From Craspedostauros australis (taxonomy: Eukaryota > Bacillariophyta > Bacillariophyceae > Mastogloiales > Achnanthaceae), in the NCBI GenBank assembly GCA_026770025.1, contig JAMXDE010000011.1:1922001-1986000 (forward strand): a DNA stretch of 64,000 bases, read 5' to 3'. The position numbers and the translations under genes were made by a program. This document shows, piece after piece, positions 1 to 11,164 of the stretch. The notes under the pieces are model-generated. The model was given only the letters and a program-made list of their open reading frames with translations. It ran no database searches and was not told the DNA's origin. The first letter of the stretch is position 1, and every line of letters begins with the position of its first letter.

Positions 1-930
1 TCAATAACATTCTCCGAGCCTTCCGCAACCCACTGGCTCGTGTCGAGATTGAAATTGTATCCCGACGATCGCAAATCTTCGGCCGCCACCATGGCATTGA
101 AGTATCCGAACACCAAGATTCCCACGTGGGAGGCGAAGCATTCATTGACGGTTCCGACCATCTGCGTCGGGCGTCGCGATTGTTGTTTATGGATGAAGGG
201 GGAATGGCAATTCGCAGAGAGGTTATTCGTCAGATCGGAATGGAACGAGAGCCGCAGCAACCTGCGTGGCGCTTTGCCGCAGTGGATGGCATATCTTGTA
301 TGCGTGCAATACTCTTCCGTGACTTTCTTCCTCTCCTGCTTCCCATCTGTATTGTCCAATTAGAGACCAGTCACATCCATGACGACAATCTCATCCAATC
401 CAATTGACCAAGTCAACGTAACCTACCTTGGATCCAACCTTCGGACAGAAGAGACACGCATCGAGCGCCACATCGTAATGGATGTAAGGCAGCTCGTTGA
501 GTATCCATCCCGTCCCTTTGGCATGATCCTTCTTGAGCGTCCGGACGTTCTCGTAGGCCATGAGGACGCCGTCCATCCCATCCGAGTACTTCATGAGGTA
601 CTGCCGCATGGAATTCTCGACATGCAGCTGCACATTCTTGAGCGCGTGCGGCAGCAAGGAGATGACGACGTTGACCTTCTTGTGCACGAGGACGGAGTCG
701 ATATCGTCGCTTGCCATTCTGCGCTGTGGCGTGATGGCCGCCGCCGGAGTCGGCTGCGCCTTGGCCGGGACGACATTGGTGCTGGTCGTCGAGGCTGATT
801 TCTTCTTGTCTTTCTTGTCCTTCTTGGCGATCTTCTTCTTTGCTTTCTTTGCTTCCTTCTTTGCTTCCTTCTTGGCTCGTTTGCGTTCGGCACGCTCCTC
901 CTCCGTTTCGTTGCGATCTCGTTTGGCCAT
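1..930 (-). CDS. POLR1F: RNA polymerase I subunit RPA43 (partial at window edge)
   Basis: Subunit of the Pol I stalk (RPA43/RPA14), which bridges the enzyme to Rrn3/TIF-IA for nucleolar rRNA transcription. Two exons are visible: 930-427 (168 codons) and 161-1, joined over a 265-bp intron with donor GTAGGT and acceptor GCAG. The phase-0 junction reads CPKVGSK/MVGTVNECF. The first exon starts with a Lys/Ala-rich low-complexity tail (residues about 5-50), then the SHS2-like tip-associated segment with VVISLLPHALKN, a YSDGMDGVLMAYENV stretch, and IHYDVALDACLFCPKVG. The second exon carries the OB-fold start GILVFGYFNAMV, and its C-terminus lies beyond position 1. The start at 930 (MAKRDR) was chosen. 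An in-frame Met at 1011 would only add a Thr/Gln-rich leader. The gene is divergent from PRP8. Confidence 0.85.
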
Positions 931-1918
931 TGTCGTTTGTGTTGTTTGTGTTGTTTGTACGAGTACGAGTATTGCCGATATTGCCTGTATTGCCTGTATT
1001 GTCTCGTTCAACTTGCTTCTGTCACACTATTCCAGAGTCGATGATGTTGATGTTGATGCCGATGATGTTGTTCGTTCAGGACGCCTGGGCAGAGTATTCT
1101 TGGATGCATCCACTCTCCCCAGGGTTCGGTTGGACATGTCATCGATCATTCACAAGAGAGGCGGATGGCAATCTCGGTTGATGCTTCCCGCCGCGACAAA
1201 AAGCGATCATTTTTGTTGGATCCACGAAAATGGTTGGTCGTGGATGATTGGAATCAACAGACTCGTTTGGGCGGATCCAGCGATGGGAATGGCCGTAGGG
1301 AACATGAACAGTCATACTCAGCGTTGACCGTATAGCGTACGGTCGATTCAAGAAACAATGATTCCTTACAAGTTACGCGTCGAATTCAATTCTGCGACAG
1401 TTCAGAGGTTCAAACAGTCGTTTCAACAACAAAACGGGCAGCAGCTTGATGTGGGGCTGACCGTACGCGCAGCAACTGTGCACCAACCAACCAAATTCGG
1501 AACAAAGAAGCGGCGTTTGAGACACGAACATCAACGCGAGACAAAGAGCCGTACATCCACAGAAGCGGTTTGCAGCTCGTCAAACACCACCAACATCATC
1601 CATCCATCCACCCATCCATCCATCCACTTGGTTTGCCTGTTCCCACAACTTGCTCGAGACCAACAGATCACCGATCAAGTCAAAGCCAGCAAGGCAAGGC
1701 AAGGCAAGGACAGGAAGAAACGATCACCGATCGATTAACACATCCAGTTAAGGTTGTTGATCGTTGGCAGTGATTGGATCGACTGACTGTCATTGACCAT
1801 TGCTATTATTATAAGTGCGAGCAGAAGTAGTGTGTTCACTGTAGAGTAGATACTCCACATCAGCCACTCAGCCACTCAGCTACTCAGGTAGTCGGCACTC
1901 AACAGCAGCGAGAGAAGG
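931..1918. other. Divergent intergenic region RPA43/PRP8
   Basis: About 1 kb between two divergent genes, so it must hold both promoters and 5' UTRs. Open frames here (for example 1358-1738 on the plus strand) are compositionally biased and resemble nothing known to me. A CATC tetranucleotide run lies at about 1594-1626. I see no TATA box that I would defend. Confidence 0.5.
1594..1626. repeat. (CATC)n microsatellite
   Basis: Interrupted run of CATC units in the PRP8 upstream region, seen directly in the sequence. Confidence 0.85.
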
Positions 1919-4255
1919 ATGGTCCCTCCTCCACCTCCACCGCCAGGCATGGCACCGCCTGGAATGGCACCGCCTGGAATGGCCCCACCGGGAATGGCGC
2001 CGCCTGGGATGGCCCCTCCGCCACCACCGCCGCCTCCACCAGGCATGACGCCGTCCATGCCCCCCAGCGCGGTGTACTCCGGTGCATCCTACGGTGGAAT
2101 CCCTCCTCCACCCGACAAGGTCCCCTTCGAGGCCACCTCCATGTCCGACCTGGACAGGGACGCCATCAAGGCGGCCGATGGAAAGATGCACCACCAGGTC
2201 AAGCAGGAGAACGCCGCTCCAGCGAAGAACCAGGTCTTCTCGGCTCCGCAGAAGGAGGTCATGCCGGCAGACTTCCTGCGCAAGATCCTGCAGGATCACG
2301 GAGACATGTCGTCCAAGAGGTTCCAGACGGAGCGCCGCCTCTACATCGGAGCGCTCAAGTACCTGCCGCACTCCCTCTACAAGCTCATGGAGAACATGCC
2401 CATGCCCTGGGAGTCCTACAAGGAAGTACCCATCCTCTTCCACATCACGGGAGCCATCAGCTTCGTGGACGAGGTGCCCAAGGTCATCGAGCCCGTCTAC
2501 CGCGCGCAGTGGGGAACGGCATGGCTCATGATGCGCCGCGAGAAGCGCGATCGTCGCCACTTCAAGCGCATCCGCTTCCCGCCCTTCGACGACGAGGAGC
2601 CGCCGCTGGACTACGTAGACCATCTCCTCAACGTCGAGCCCGGTGAGGCCGTGCAGCTCGATCTCGAAGATGATCAGTACGACCTCATCCGCGATTGGTT
2701 CTACGATCCGCAGCCATTGAGCGACATCGCGACGTACCGCGGCACGCCCTTGGCGCAGCACGTCCACCTCAACGGGCCCAGCTACAAGGAGTGGCGTCTC
2801 AGCACCCCCGTCATGGCGCAGCTCCACGAGCTCGCCGGGCCCCTCCTCAACAACAACCCAGACAGGAACGTCCACTACCTCTTCGATCTGCCGCACTTCC
2901 TCACGGCGAAGGCCCTCAACCTCGCCATCCCGGGAGGACCCAAGTTCGATCCCCTCTTCCGTGACGTTGAGAACGACGAGGATTGGAACGACTTCAACGA
3001 CATCTCCAAGATCATCATCCGCCAGCCCATCCGCACGGAGTACCGCATTGCCTTCCCGCACGTCTACAACTCGCGTCCGCGCAAGGTACACCTGGCGCCC
3101 TACCACCACGTGCAGTCCAACTACGTGCGCGGCGACGACGACGAGGATGACGACGATGAGGACACCTTCTGTCTGCGCACCTTCCCCTCCTCCCTCAACC
3201 CCATCATGCGCGTCGAGAAGCACAACTGGTCCGCCCATCCCGGCGACGAGTTCGCCGAGGACAGCTTCCTGCCCCTCGTCGGCGACGTCGATGAGGACTT
3301 TGAGGAGGACAACGTCTGGTCGCAGTTCGATGAGCACGACACGTACTGGGAGGAGGATGACGAGGTCATGTCGTCCGCCACCTTCGAACCGCTCCTGGTC
3401 CACACCCCGTTGGCGACGCCCAACACGTCGGCCGGTATCTCCCTCCTCGCCGCGCCGCATCCCTTCAACATGCGATCTGGCACGACGCGACGCACCATCG
3501 ACGTGCCGTTGATCGGCCACTGGTACCGCGACCGCGTCTCGCGCGAACTCAACTACCCCACCAAGGTCCGCGTCTCCTACCAGAAGCTCCTCAAGGCATG
3601 GGTCCTCAACCAGCTCAAGTGCAAGCCCGACAAGCCAAAGACCAAGCGCGATCTGTTCCGCAGCCTCAAGAGCACCAAGTTCTTCCAGCGCACGGAACTC
3701 GACTGGGTCGAGGCTGGTCTGCAGGTGTGCCGCCAAGGACACAACATCCTCAACCTCCTCATCAGCCGCAAGCAGCTCAAGTACCTGCACCTCGACTACA
3801 ACTTCAACCTCAAGCCGACCAAGACCTTGACGACCAAGGAACGTAAGAAGTCGCGATTCGGAAACGCCTTCCATCTCGTGCGAGAAATCTTGCGTCTCAC
3901 CAAGCTCGTCGTCGACGCGCACGTGCAGTTCCGCCTCGCCAACATCGACTCCTACCAGCTTGCCGACGGTCTGCAGTACGCATTCAACCACGTCGGTCAG
4001 CTCACGGGCATGTACCGTTACAAGTACGGTGTCATGCGCCAGATCCGCACATGCAAGGACCTCAAGCATCTCATCTACTACCGCTTCAACACCGGGCCCG
4101 TCGGAAAGGGACCCGGCGTCGGATTCTGGGCACCAAGCTGGCGCGTCTGGATCTTCTTCATGCGCGGCATCGTCCCGCTCCTCGAGCGCTGGCTGGGCAA
4201 TCTCCTCGCGCGTCAGTTCGAGGGCCGTCTCTCCAAGTCCTTCGCCAAGAACGTC

Positions 4256-4287
<32 letters not shown>

Positions 4288-5248
4288 CGAGCTGCGCGCC
4301 TCTGTCATGCATGACATCCTCGACATGATGCCCGCCGGCGTCAAGCAGAACAAGTCGCGCGTCATCCTGAGTCATCTCAGCGAAGCTTTCCGCTGCTGGA
4401 AGGCCAACATCCCGTGGAAGGTCCCAGGCATGCCCGCGCCGATCGAGAACATGATCCTGCGCTACGTCAAGTCCAAGGCTGACTGGTGGACCAACATCGC
4501 CCACTACAACCGAGAGCGCATCAAGCGCGGCGGTACGGTCGACAAGACCGTCGTGCGCAAGAATTTGGGCCGTCTCACGCGACTTTGGCTCAAGGCGGAG
4601 CAGGAGCGTCAGCACAACTACCTCAAGGACGGACCGTACGTCTCGGCAGAAGAGGCCGTCGCCATCTACACCACCACCGTGCACTGGTTGGAGAGCAGGA
4701 AGTTCACGCCCATTCCTTTCCCGCCCCTGTCCTACAAGCACGACACCAAGCTTCTCATCCTCGCGCTCGAGCGCCTCAAGGAGGGATACGGACTTCAGAT
4801 GCGTCTCAACAGCACGGCTCGCGAAGAGCTGGCGTTGGTTGAGCAGGCCTACGACAACCCGCACGAGGCACTCAGCCGCATCAAGCGCCATTTGCTGACG
4901 CAACGCACGTTCAAGGAGGTCGAGATCGAGTTCATGGACATGTACGAGTACCTCTCGCCCGTCTACACCATCGAACCGCTCGAGAAGATCACCGACGCCT
5001 ACCTCGATCAGTACCTCTGGTACGAAGCCGACAAGCGCCACCTCTTCCCCAACTGGGTCAAGCCGGCCGACTCCGAACCACCGCCGCTCCTCGTGTACAA
5101 GTGGTGCCAGGGCATCAACAACCTGGAGAATGTCTGGGACGCCGAAGACGGAGAGAGCGTGGTCCTCGTCCAATCGAAGTTCGAGAAATTCTACGAGAAG
5201 CTCGACTTCACCTTGCTCAATCGTCTCCTGCGCCTCATCGTGGATCAC

Positions 5249-5283
<35 letters not shown>

Positions 5284-7113
5284 CAGCATCTCCTTCAAGG
5301 ACATGATGCATACCAACAGCTACGGTCTCGTTCGTGGCCTTCAGTTCGCATCCTTCCTCACGCAGTACTACGGTCTCATTCTGGATCTGCTGGTGTTGGG
5401 ACTCACGCGCGCCAGCGAGATCGCCGGGCCACCACAGCGTCCCAACGAATACCTCGCCTACGCGGATGTCGAGACCGAAGTTAACCACCCGATCCGCATG
5501 TACACGCGTTACCTCGACAAGGTCTACATGGTGTTCAAATTCGACTCCAACGAAGGCAAGGACCTCATCCAGCGTTACCTCATCGAGCATCCCGACCCCA
5601 ACAACGAGAACGCCGTGGGGTACAGGAACAAGAAGTGCTGGCCACGTGACTGCCGCATGCGTCTGCTGAAGCGAGATGTCAACCTCGGCCGCGCCGTCTT
5701 CTGGGACATGAAGAACCGTCTGCCACGCAGCCTCACCACTTTGGATTGGGACAACTCCTTCGTCAGCGTGTACAGCGCCGACAATCCAAACCTGCTCTTC
5801 GACATGAACGGCTTCGAGATCCGCATCAAGCCGCTGCGAACCAGCAGCAGAGGAGCGCTGCAGCCAGGCTTCGCCGATCAGGCCGCCACCACCTACCGCG
5901 ACGGTGTGTGGAACCTCCAAAACGACACCACGAAGGAAATGACGGCGCAGGCTCATCTGCGCGTCGAAGAGATCGCCGTGCAAGCCTTCGACAACCGCAT
6001 CCGTCAAATCTTGATGAGCAGCGGTGCGACGACCTTCACCAAGATCGCCAACAAATGGAACACTGCCGTCATTGGCCTCATGACGTACTACCGTGAGGCC
6101 GTGCTCAACACTCAGGAGCTGCTCGACTTGCTGGTGAAGAACGAGAACAAGATTCAGACCAGAATCAAGATCGGGCTGAACAGTAAGATGCCAAGCCGTT
6201 TCCCACCGGTGGTGTTCTACTGCCCGAAGGAACTCGGAGGACTGGGCATGCTGTCGATGGGACACGTTCTCATCCCACAGAGCGACCTGCGCTACAGCAA
6301 GCAGACCGACATGGGCGTGACGCACTTCCGTTCCGGATTGAGCCACGATGCCGATCAGCTCATCCCCAACTTGTTCCGTTACATCCAGTCCTGGGAAAGT
6401 GAGTTCGTGGACTCTCAGCGTGTCTGGGCCGAGTACGCTCTGAAGCGACAGGAGGCCAACGCTCAGAACAGGCGTCTGACGCTGGAGGATCTTGAGGATT
6501 CCTGGGACAGAGGTATCCCACGTATCAACACCCTCTTCAGCAAGGACCGTCACACCCTCGCGTACGACCGCGGTTGGCGTGTGCGAACGGAGATGAAGAT
6601 GTTCCAAGTCCTGCGCGTGAATCCATTCTGGTGGACGCATGCGCGCCACGACGGAAAGCTGTGGAACTTGAACTCCTACCGTACGGATATGATCCAGGCT
6701 CTTGGAGGAGTCGAGGGCATCCTGGAGCACAGTCTCTTCAAGGGCACCTACTTCCCAACTTGGGAGGGTCTGTTCTGGGAGAAAGCATCTGGTTTCGAGG
6801 AGAGCATGAAATTGTAAGTGGACAATGGCTACGCCAAATGTGATGGATTGCTGCGTTGCTGCTTCACTTGGTCTGATTGTTGTTTGATCGCATGCCAATA
6901 TTTCACAGCACTTCGAACACGCCTGTCACAGCCAACTCAACTCACCTCTGCGTCTTCCTTGCTTCCTCCTTTTCTTGTCCTCCTCGTTTGCCATCCTCCG
7001 CAATCTCTCATTGCTTCTCCCACCACAGCAAAAAACTGACAAACGCCCAGCGTTCCGGTTTGACGCAGATTCCGAACCGTCGTTTCACGCTCTGGTGGTC
7101 ACCCACCATCAAC

Positions 7114-7154
<41 letters not shown>

Positions 7155-9525
7155 CACCGGTATCTTCATGCACGGTAAGATCCCCACGCTGAAGATCTCT
7201 CTCATCCAGATCTTCCGTGCTCACTTGTGGCAGAAGATCCACGAGAGTGTGGTGATGGACATCGTGCAGGTGTTCGATCAAGAATTGGATGCCCTCGAGA
7301 TCGAGACCGTCCAGAAGGAGACGATCCATCCAAGAAAGTCGTACAAGATGAACAGCAGCTGTGCCGATTTGGTGCTGTTCGCCGCCTACAAGTGGCCGGT
7401 GTCGAAGCCAAGTCTGCTCCACGACACCCGCGACGACTACGATGGCAGCACCTCCAACAAGTACTGGCTGGACATCCAGCTCCGATGGGGCGACTTCGAC
7501 TCCCATGACATCGAGCGTTACTCGCGTGCCAAGTACCTCGACTACACCACGGACAACATGAGCATCTACCCATCGCCAACAGGATGTCTCATCGCGTTCG
7601 ACCTTGCGTACTCGCTGTACAGCGGATTCGGTAACTACATCCCAGGAGGCAAGCCGCTCATGCAGCAGGCTCTCGCCAAGATCATGAAGGCCAATCCAGC
7701 CTTGTACGTGCTGCGCGAGCGCATCCGCAAGGGATTGCAGCTGTACTCCAGTGAGCCAACTGAGCCATACCTCAGTTCGCAGAACTACGGTGAGCTGTTC
7801 AGCAACCAGGTGATCTGGTTCGTGGATGACACGAACGTGTACCGTGTCACCATTCACAAGACCTTCGAGGGTAACCTGACCACCAAGCCGATCAACGGAG
7901 CCATCTTCATCTTCAACCCACGAACAGGACAGCTCTTCCTCAAGATCATCCACACGAGCGTGTGGGCAGGACAGAAGCGATTGTCCCAGCTCGCCAAGTG
8001 GAAGACGGCAGAAGAAGTTGCCGCCCTCATCCGTTCGTTGCCGATCGAAGAACAGCCGAAGCAGATCATCGTGACGCGCAAGGGCATGCTCGATCCGCTC
8101 GAAGTGCATACCCTTGACTTCCCCAACATCGTCCTCAAGGGTTCCGAGCTGCAGCTGCCGTTCCAGGCCGCGCTCAAGGTCGAGAAGTTCGGTGACCTCA
8201 TCCTGCGTGCCACCGAGCCGCAGATGGTGCTATTCAACATCTACGATGACTGGCTCAAGACCATCTCGTCGTACACCGCGTTCTCCCGACTGATCCTGAT
8301 CCTGCGCGGACTCCACGTCCATGTCGATAAGGTGAAGCAGATCCTGCGTCCAGACCGAAGCGTCGTGACGGAACCTCATCACGTGTGGCCGTCGCTGACG
8401 GACGAGCAGTGGATGAAGGTGGAGGTTGCGCTCAAGGACCTCATCCTGGCCGACTACGGAAAGAAGAACAACGTGAACGTTTCCAGCTTGACGCAGAGTG
8501 AGATTCGTGACATCATTCTGGGCATGGAAATTGCGCCACCATCCGTGCAGCGCCAGCAGGTCGCCGAGATCGAGGCCCAGACTCGCGAGCAGTCGCAGAT
8601 GACGGCCACGACGACCAAGACAACAAACGTGCACGGCGAGCAGATCGTCGTGACGACCACCACGCAGTACGAGGCCGCCACCTTCCAGAGCAAGACCGAT
8701 TGGCGCGTGCGTGCCATCAGCGCCGCCAATCTGCACCTCCGTACCAAGCACATCTACGTCTCGTCCGAGGACATTTCGGAGGACGGCCTCACGTACGTGC
8801 TGCCCAAGAACATCCTGTCGAAGTTCATCACCATCGCAGATCTGCGAACCCAGATCGCGGGTTACCTGTACGGTGTGACGCCAGAGGACAACGACCAGGT
8901 CCGCGAGATCCGGTGCATCGTGTTGGTGCCACAGGTCGGAAATCACCAGAGCGTGACCATGCCGCAGAAGCTGCCGGATGACGAGATGCTGAAGGATCTG
9001 GAGCCGCTGGGTTGGATCCACACGCAGCCCAACGAGATCGTGCAGAATGGCACGCAAGTGCTGCCAGCTCCAGACGTCATTACCCACTCCAGCATCATGG
9101 GCGACAATCCAAACGCCTGGAACGGCAAGAACGAGATCATCATCACGACGTCGTTCACGCAAGGTTCGTGCTCCCTCACGGCGTACCGCGTCACAGACGC
9201 CGGAATGCAATGGGGCGAGAAGAGCAAGAACGTTGCCGGCGGCGTTGCCAACGCCCAGGACTACTCCTCCAGCTGCTTCGAGAAGGTGCAGATGCTCCTC
9301 AGCGACCGTTTCCGTGGTTTCTTCATGGTGCCGCGCGACGGTCTGGGTTGGAACTACAACTTCCAGGGCGTGAAGCACAACGTCCGCATGGACTACGGGC
9401 TGAAGGTGGACATCCCGGAGAACTTCTACGCCGAATGCCATCGCCCCCAGCACTTCCTCACATTCGCACAGATGGAGGAGGACGACAACGAGGATGGTGC
9501 CGACCTCGAGAACTTCCTTGACTAG
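1919..9525 (+). CDS. PRPF8: Pre-mRNA-processing-splicing factor 8 (PRP8)
   Basis: Central scaffold of the U5 snRNP and of the spliceosome active site. Two exons, 1919-6813 and 7029-9525, give 2463 residues (human: 2335). The 215-bp intron has donor GTAAGT and acceptor CACAG. The phase-2 junction restores [17 protein letters not shown], which matches family sequence. Order: Pro/Gly/Met-rich N-terminus (residues 1-45); PRO8NT-type block with [20 protein letters not shown] and [19 protein letters not shown] and reverse-transcriptase-like core with [17 protein letters not shown] and [15 protein letters not shown]5- and U6-contacting regions; RNase H-like domain ([14 protein letters not shown] onward); C-terminal Jab/MPN domain ending [18 protein letters not shown]. 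An acidic stretch at about residues 404-417 and acidic residues beyond it lengthen a loop that is shorter in the human protein. The C-terminus is acidic. There is no intein. Confidence 0.98.
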
Positions 9526-10198
9526 AGAGAGCAACGGCGTTTGCTTGCACAACATCTTTAGAGGGACGAGTGTTGAGTAAGAGACGGACACTGCGATACG
9601 GGTCACCAACACCATCAAACCTACCCTATTACACTCGAATTTAGATCAATCTAAAATGACTTATTCTATTATCCAAGCCAGACTATAATGAGTATAATAC
9701 CTACAATACATAGCACACAGCATACCGTCCGAAGCATCTCTCCCCAAGAGCGCAACATCCATCTCGTTCTTCTCCTCGCAACTGTGGGAATTGATCAAGG
9801 AGATGGAGGTCTTGTGGTCATCGCGCTTTCGTGGGGATTCGTTGCAAAATAGGAACATGTTTCAGCGCAGATGCTGGATTACTTGTTGGGAAGAGTATTT
9901 GAGTGGTGTGGGCACAAACTTGTACCGCTAACACGCTATGATTGGGCGAACTACACTTAATCAGGCTTCATTCCCGACAGAACGAAGAGGACTGTCGCAC
10001 AGTACGTGGCTTGATTAAATACTGATCATGCGCATGACACTTCCATCGGCAGAACCATTTTTGGATCATGAATTCAGGACGTGGAAAGGACACATCGGAC
10101 ACCGGCTGCTGCTTCAGTTGTTTATGAACTGCGTATCAAGGCACAAATCGAGGTGACCAACAATTAGGCGGTGGCATACAAGGCCGGAGGCCCAACCA

Positions 10199-10208
10199 TT
10201 TTGGCGCG
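10199..10208 (+). promoter_or_regulatory. E2F-like element TTTTGGCGCG
   Basis: Matches the TTTSSCGC-type core bound by E2F/DP factors in animals, plants and many protists. It lies about 960 bp upstream of the receptor-PARP start, which is far for a compact genome. A chance match is possible. Confidence 0.2.
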
Positions 10209-10528
10209 TGGCACACAGCGAATGCACGTGACACCATGCAACACGTCGCCTTCGTTGCATGTCGTGTGTGTGCATCACAACCAACACGGAGCAGAGAGTT
10301 TGACAAGACGCTACCGTGATCTTCGCCTCATCGTGGCGGAGCGCGTTGATGCATTCTGCCTGTACCAAGAGCACCAGCGACAAGAACAAGAGCAAGAAGA
10401 ACAAGAAACAACCAAAAGAGCAAGAGGGAAACAAGCAACCAGAATCGACACAACCACAGGCTCTATGCCGGCACTGCGTCTTCGCGTTTCATAGATCATA
10501 TTGTAGATCGTAGCACACCCACCACAAC

Positions 10529-10570
10529 ACAAAGCACAAGCACAAAGCACAAGCACAAAGCACAAAGCGC
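10529..10570. repeat. CACAAAG/CACAAG short tandem repeat
   Basis: Alternating CACAAAG and CACAAG units seen directly, in the region upstream of the receptor-PARP gene. Confidence 0.8.
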
Positions 10571-11164
10571 AGGGCAGAGAGAAGAGAGCATTGAAGGGAG
10601 CATTGAAGACAGCCATTGTATCAAACACGCGACAGACAGAGAAGAACATCCGAGAGAGGAAGGGTCGCCTGGTCTCTGTGCCAACTCCGCAGCATTCGCA
10701 GCATTCTCTTCCTGTCTTTCTGTCTCTGCCTCTCTCTCTCTCTTCTGCTGGTGGACGAAAACGACGAGAGACTGTACGTCAATCACCAGAGAGGAGATAG
10801 TTCGAGCCCAAGTCCCGAGTGATTTCTGTGGGTCACCACTGTCTCAGGACTATTGAGGCGCTCTCTCGACACCCTCTCGACACTCGCTGTTGAGACGCAG
10901 AAGAAGAGTAGAAGAAGAGAGCAAGCAGGAAGAGAGACTTTCATCTCCATTCCTCATTCTCATCACTCTCATCACTCTGCGTGATTTCTTTCATCCGCGG
11001 CTCCTCCGTCGCTACCACCAAGAGAGGCTGATCCAAGATCATTCATTCAGCGATCATTGCGTTCATCCCAGCGCGATTATCAGCAGTGACAACATCAAAG
11101 ACAACGGAGACGGCCAGTTCCGCAACAGCCACACTCCACAACGCACTGCACAACGCACTCCACA

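Larger units (their letters stand above)
9526..11164. other. Intergenic region PRP8 to receptor-PARP gene
   Basis: 1.6 kb with no frame I can assign. It contains a CACAAAG/CACAAG simple repeat (about 10529-10570), a CT run near 10731-10743, and a TTTTGGCGCG element at 10199-10208. The AC- and AG-rich stretch at 10900-11160 is probably the 5' UTR of the next gene. The minus-strand open frame at 10114-10434 and the plus-strand ones at 10171-10494 overlap each other and look random. Confidence 0.45.

Noticed and set aside
1358-1738. 126-codon frame upstream of PRP8
   Set aside because: Biased, repeat-containing composition, no domain, and it lies where the PRP8 5' UTR is expected.
1880-6898. 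1672-codon open frame antisense to PRP8
   Set aside because: It mirrors the PRP8 coding frame. Strong C/G third-position bias removes antisense stops. The translation is Val/Glu/Leu-rich and resembles no family.
1919-9525. Possible PRP8 intein
   Set aside because: The protein aligns without interruption through the usual intein sites, and no splicing or endonuclease motifs are present.
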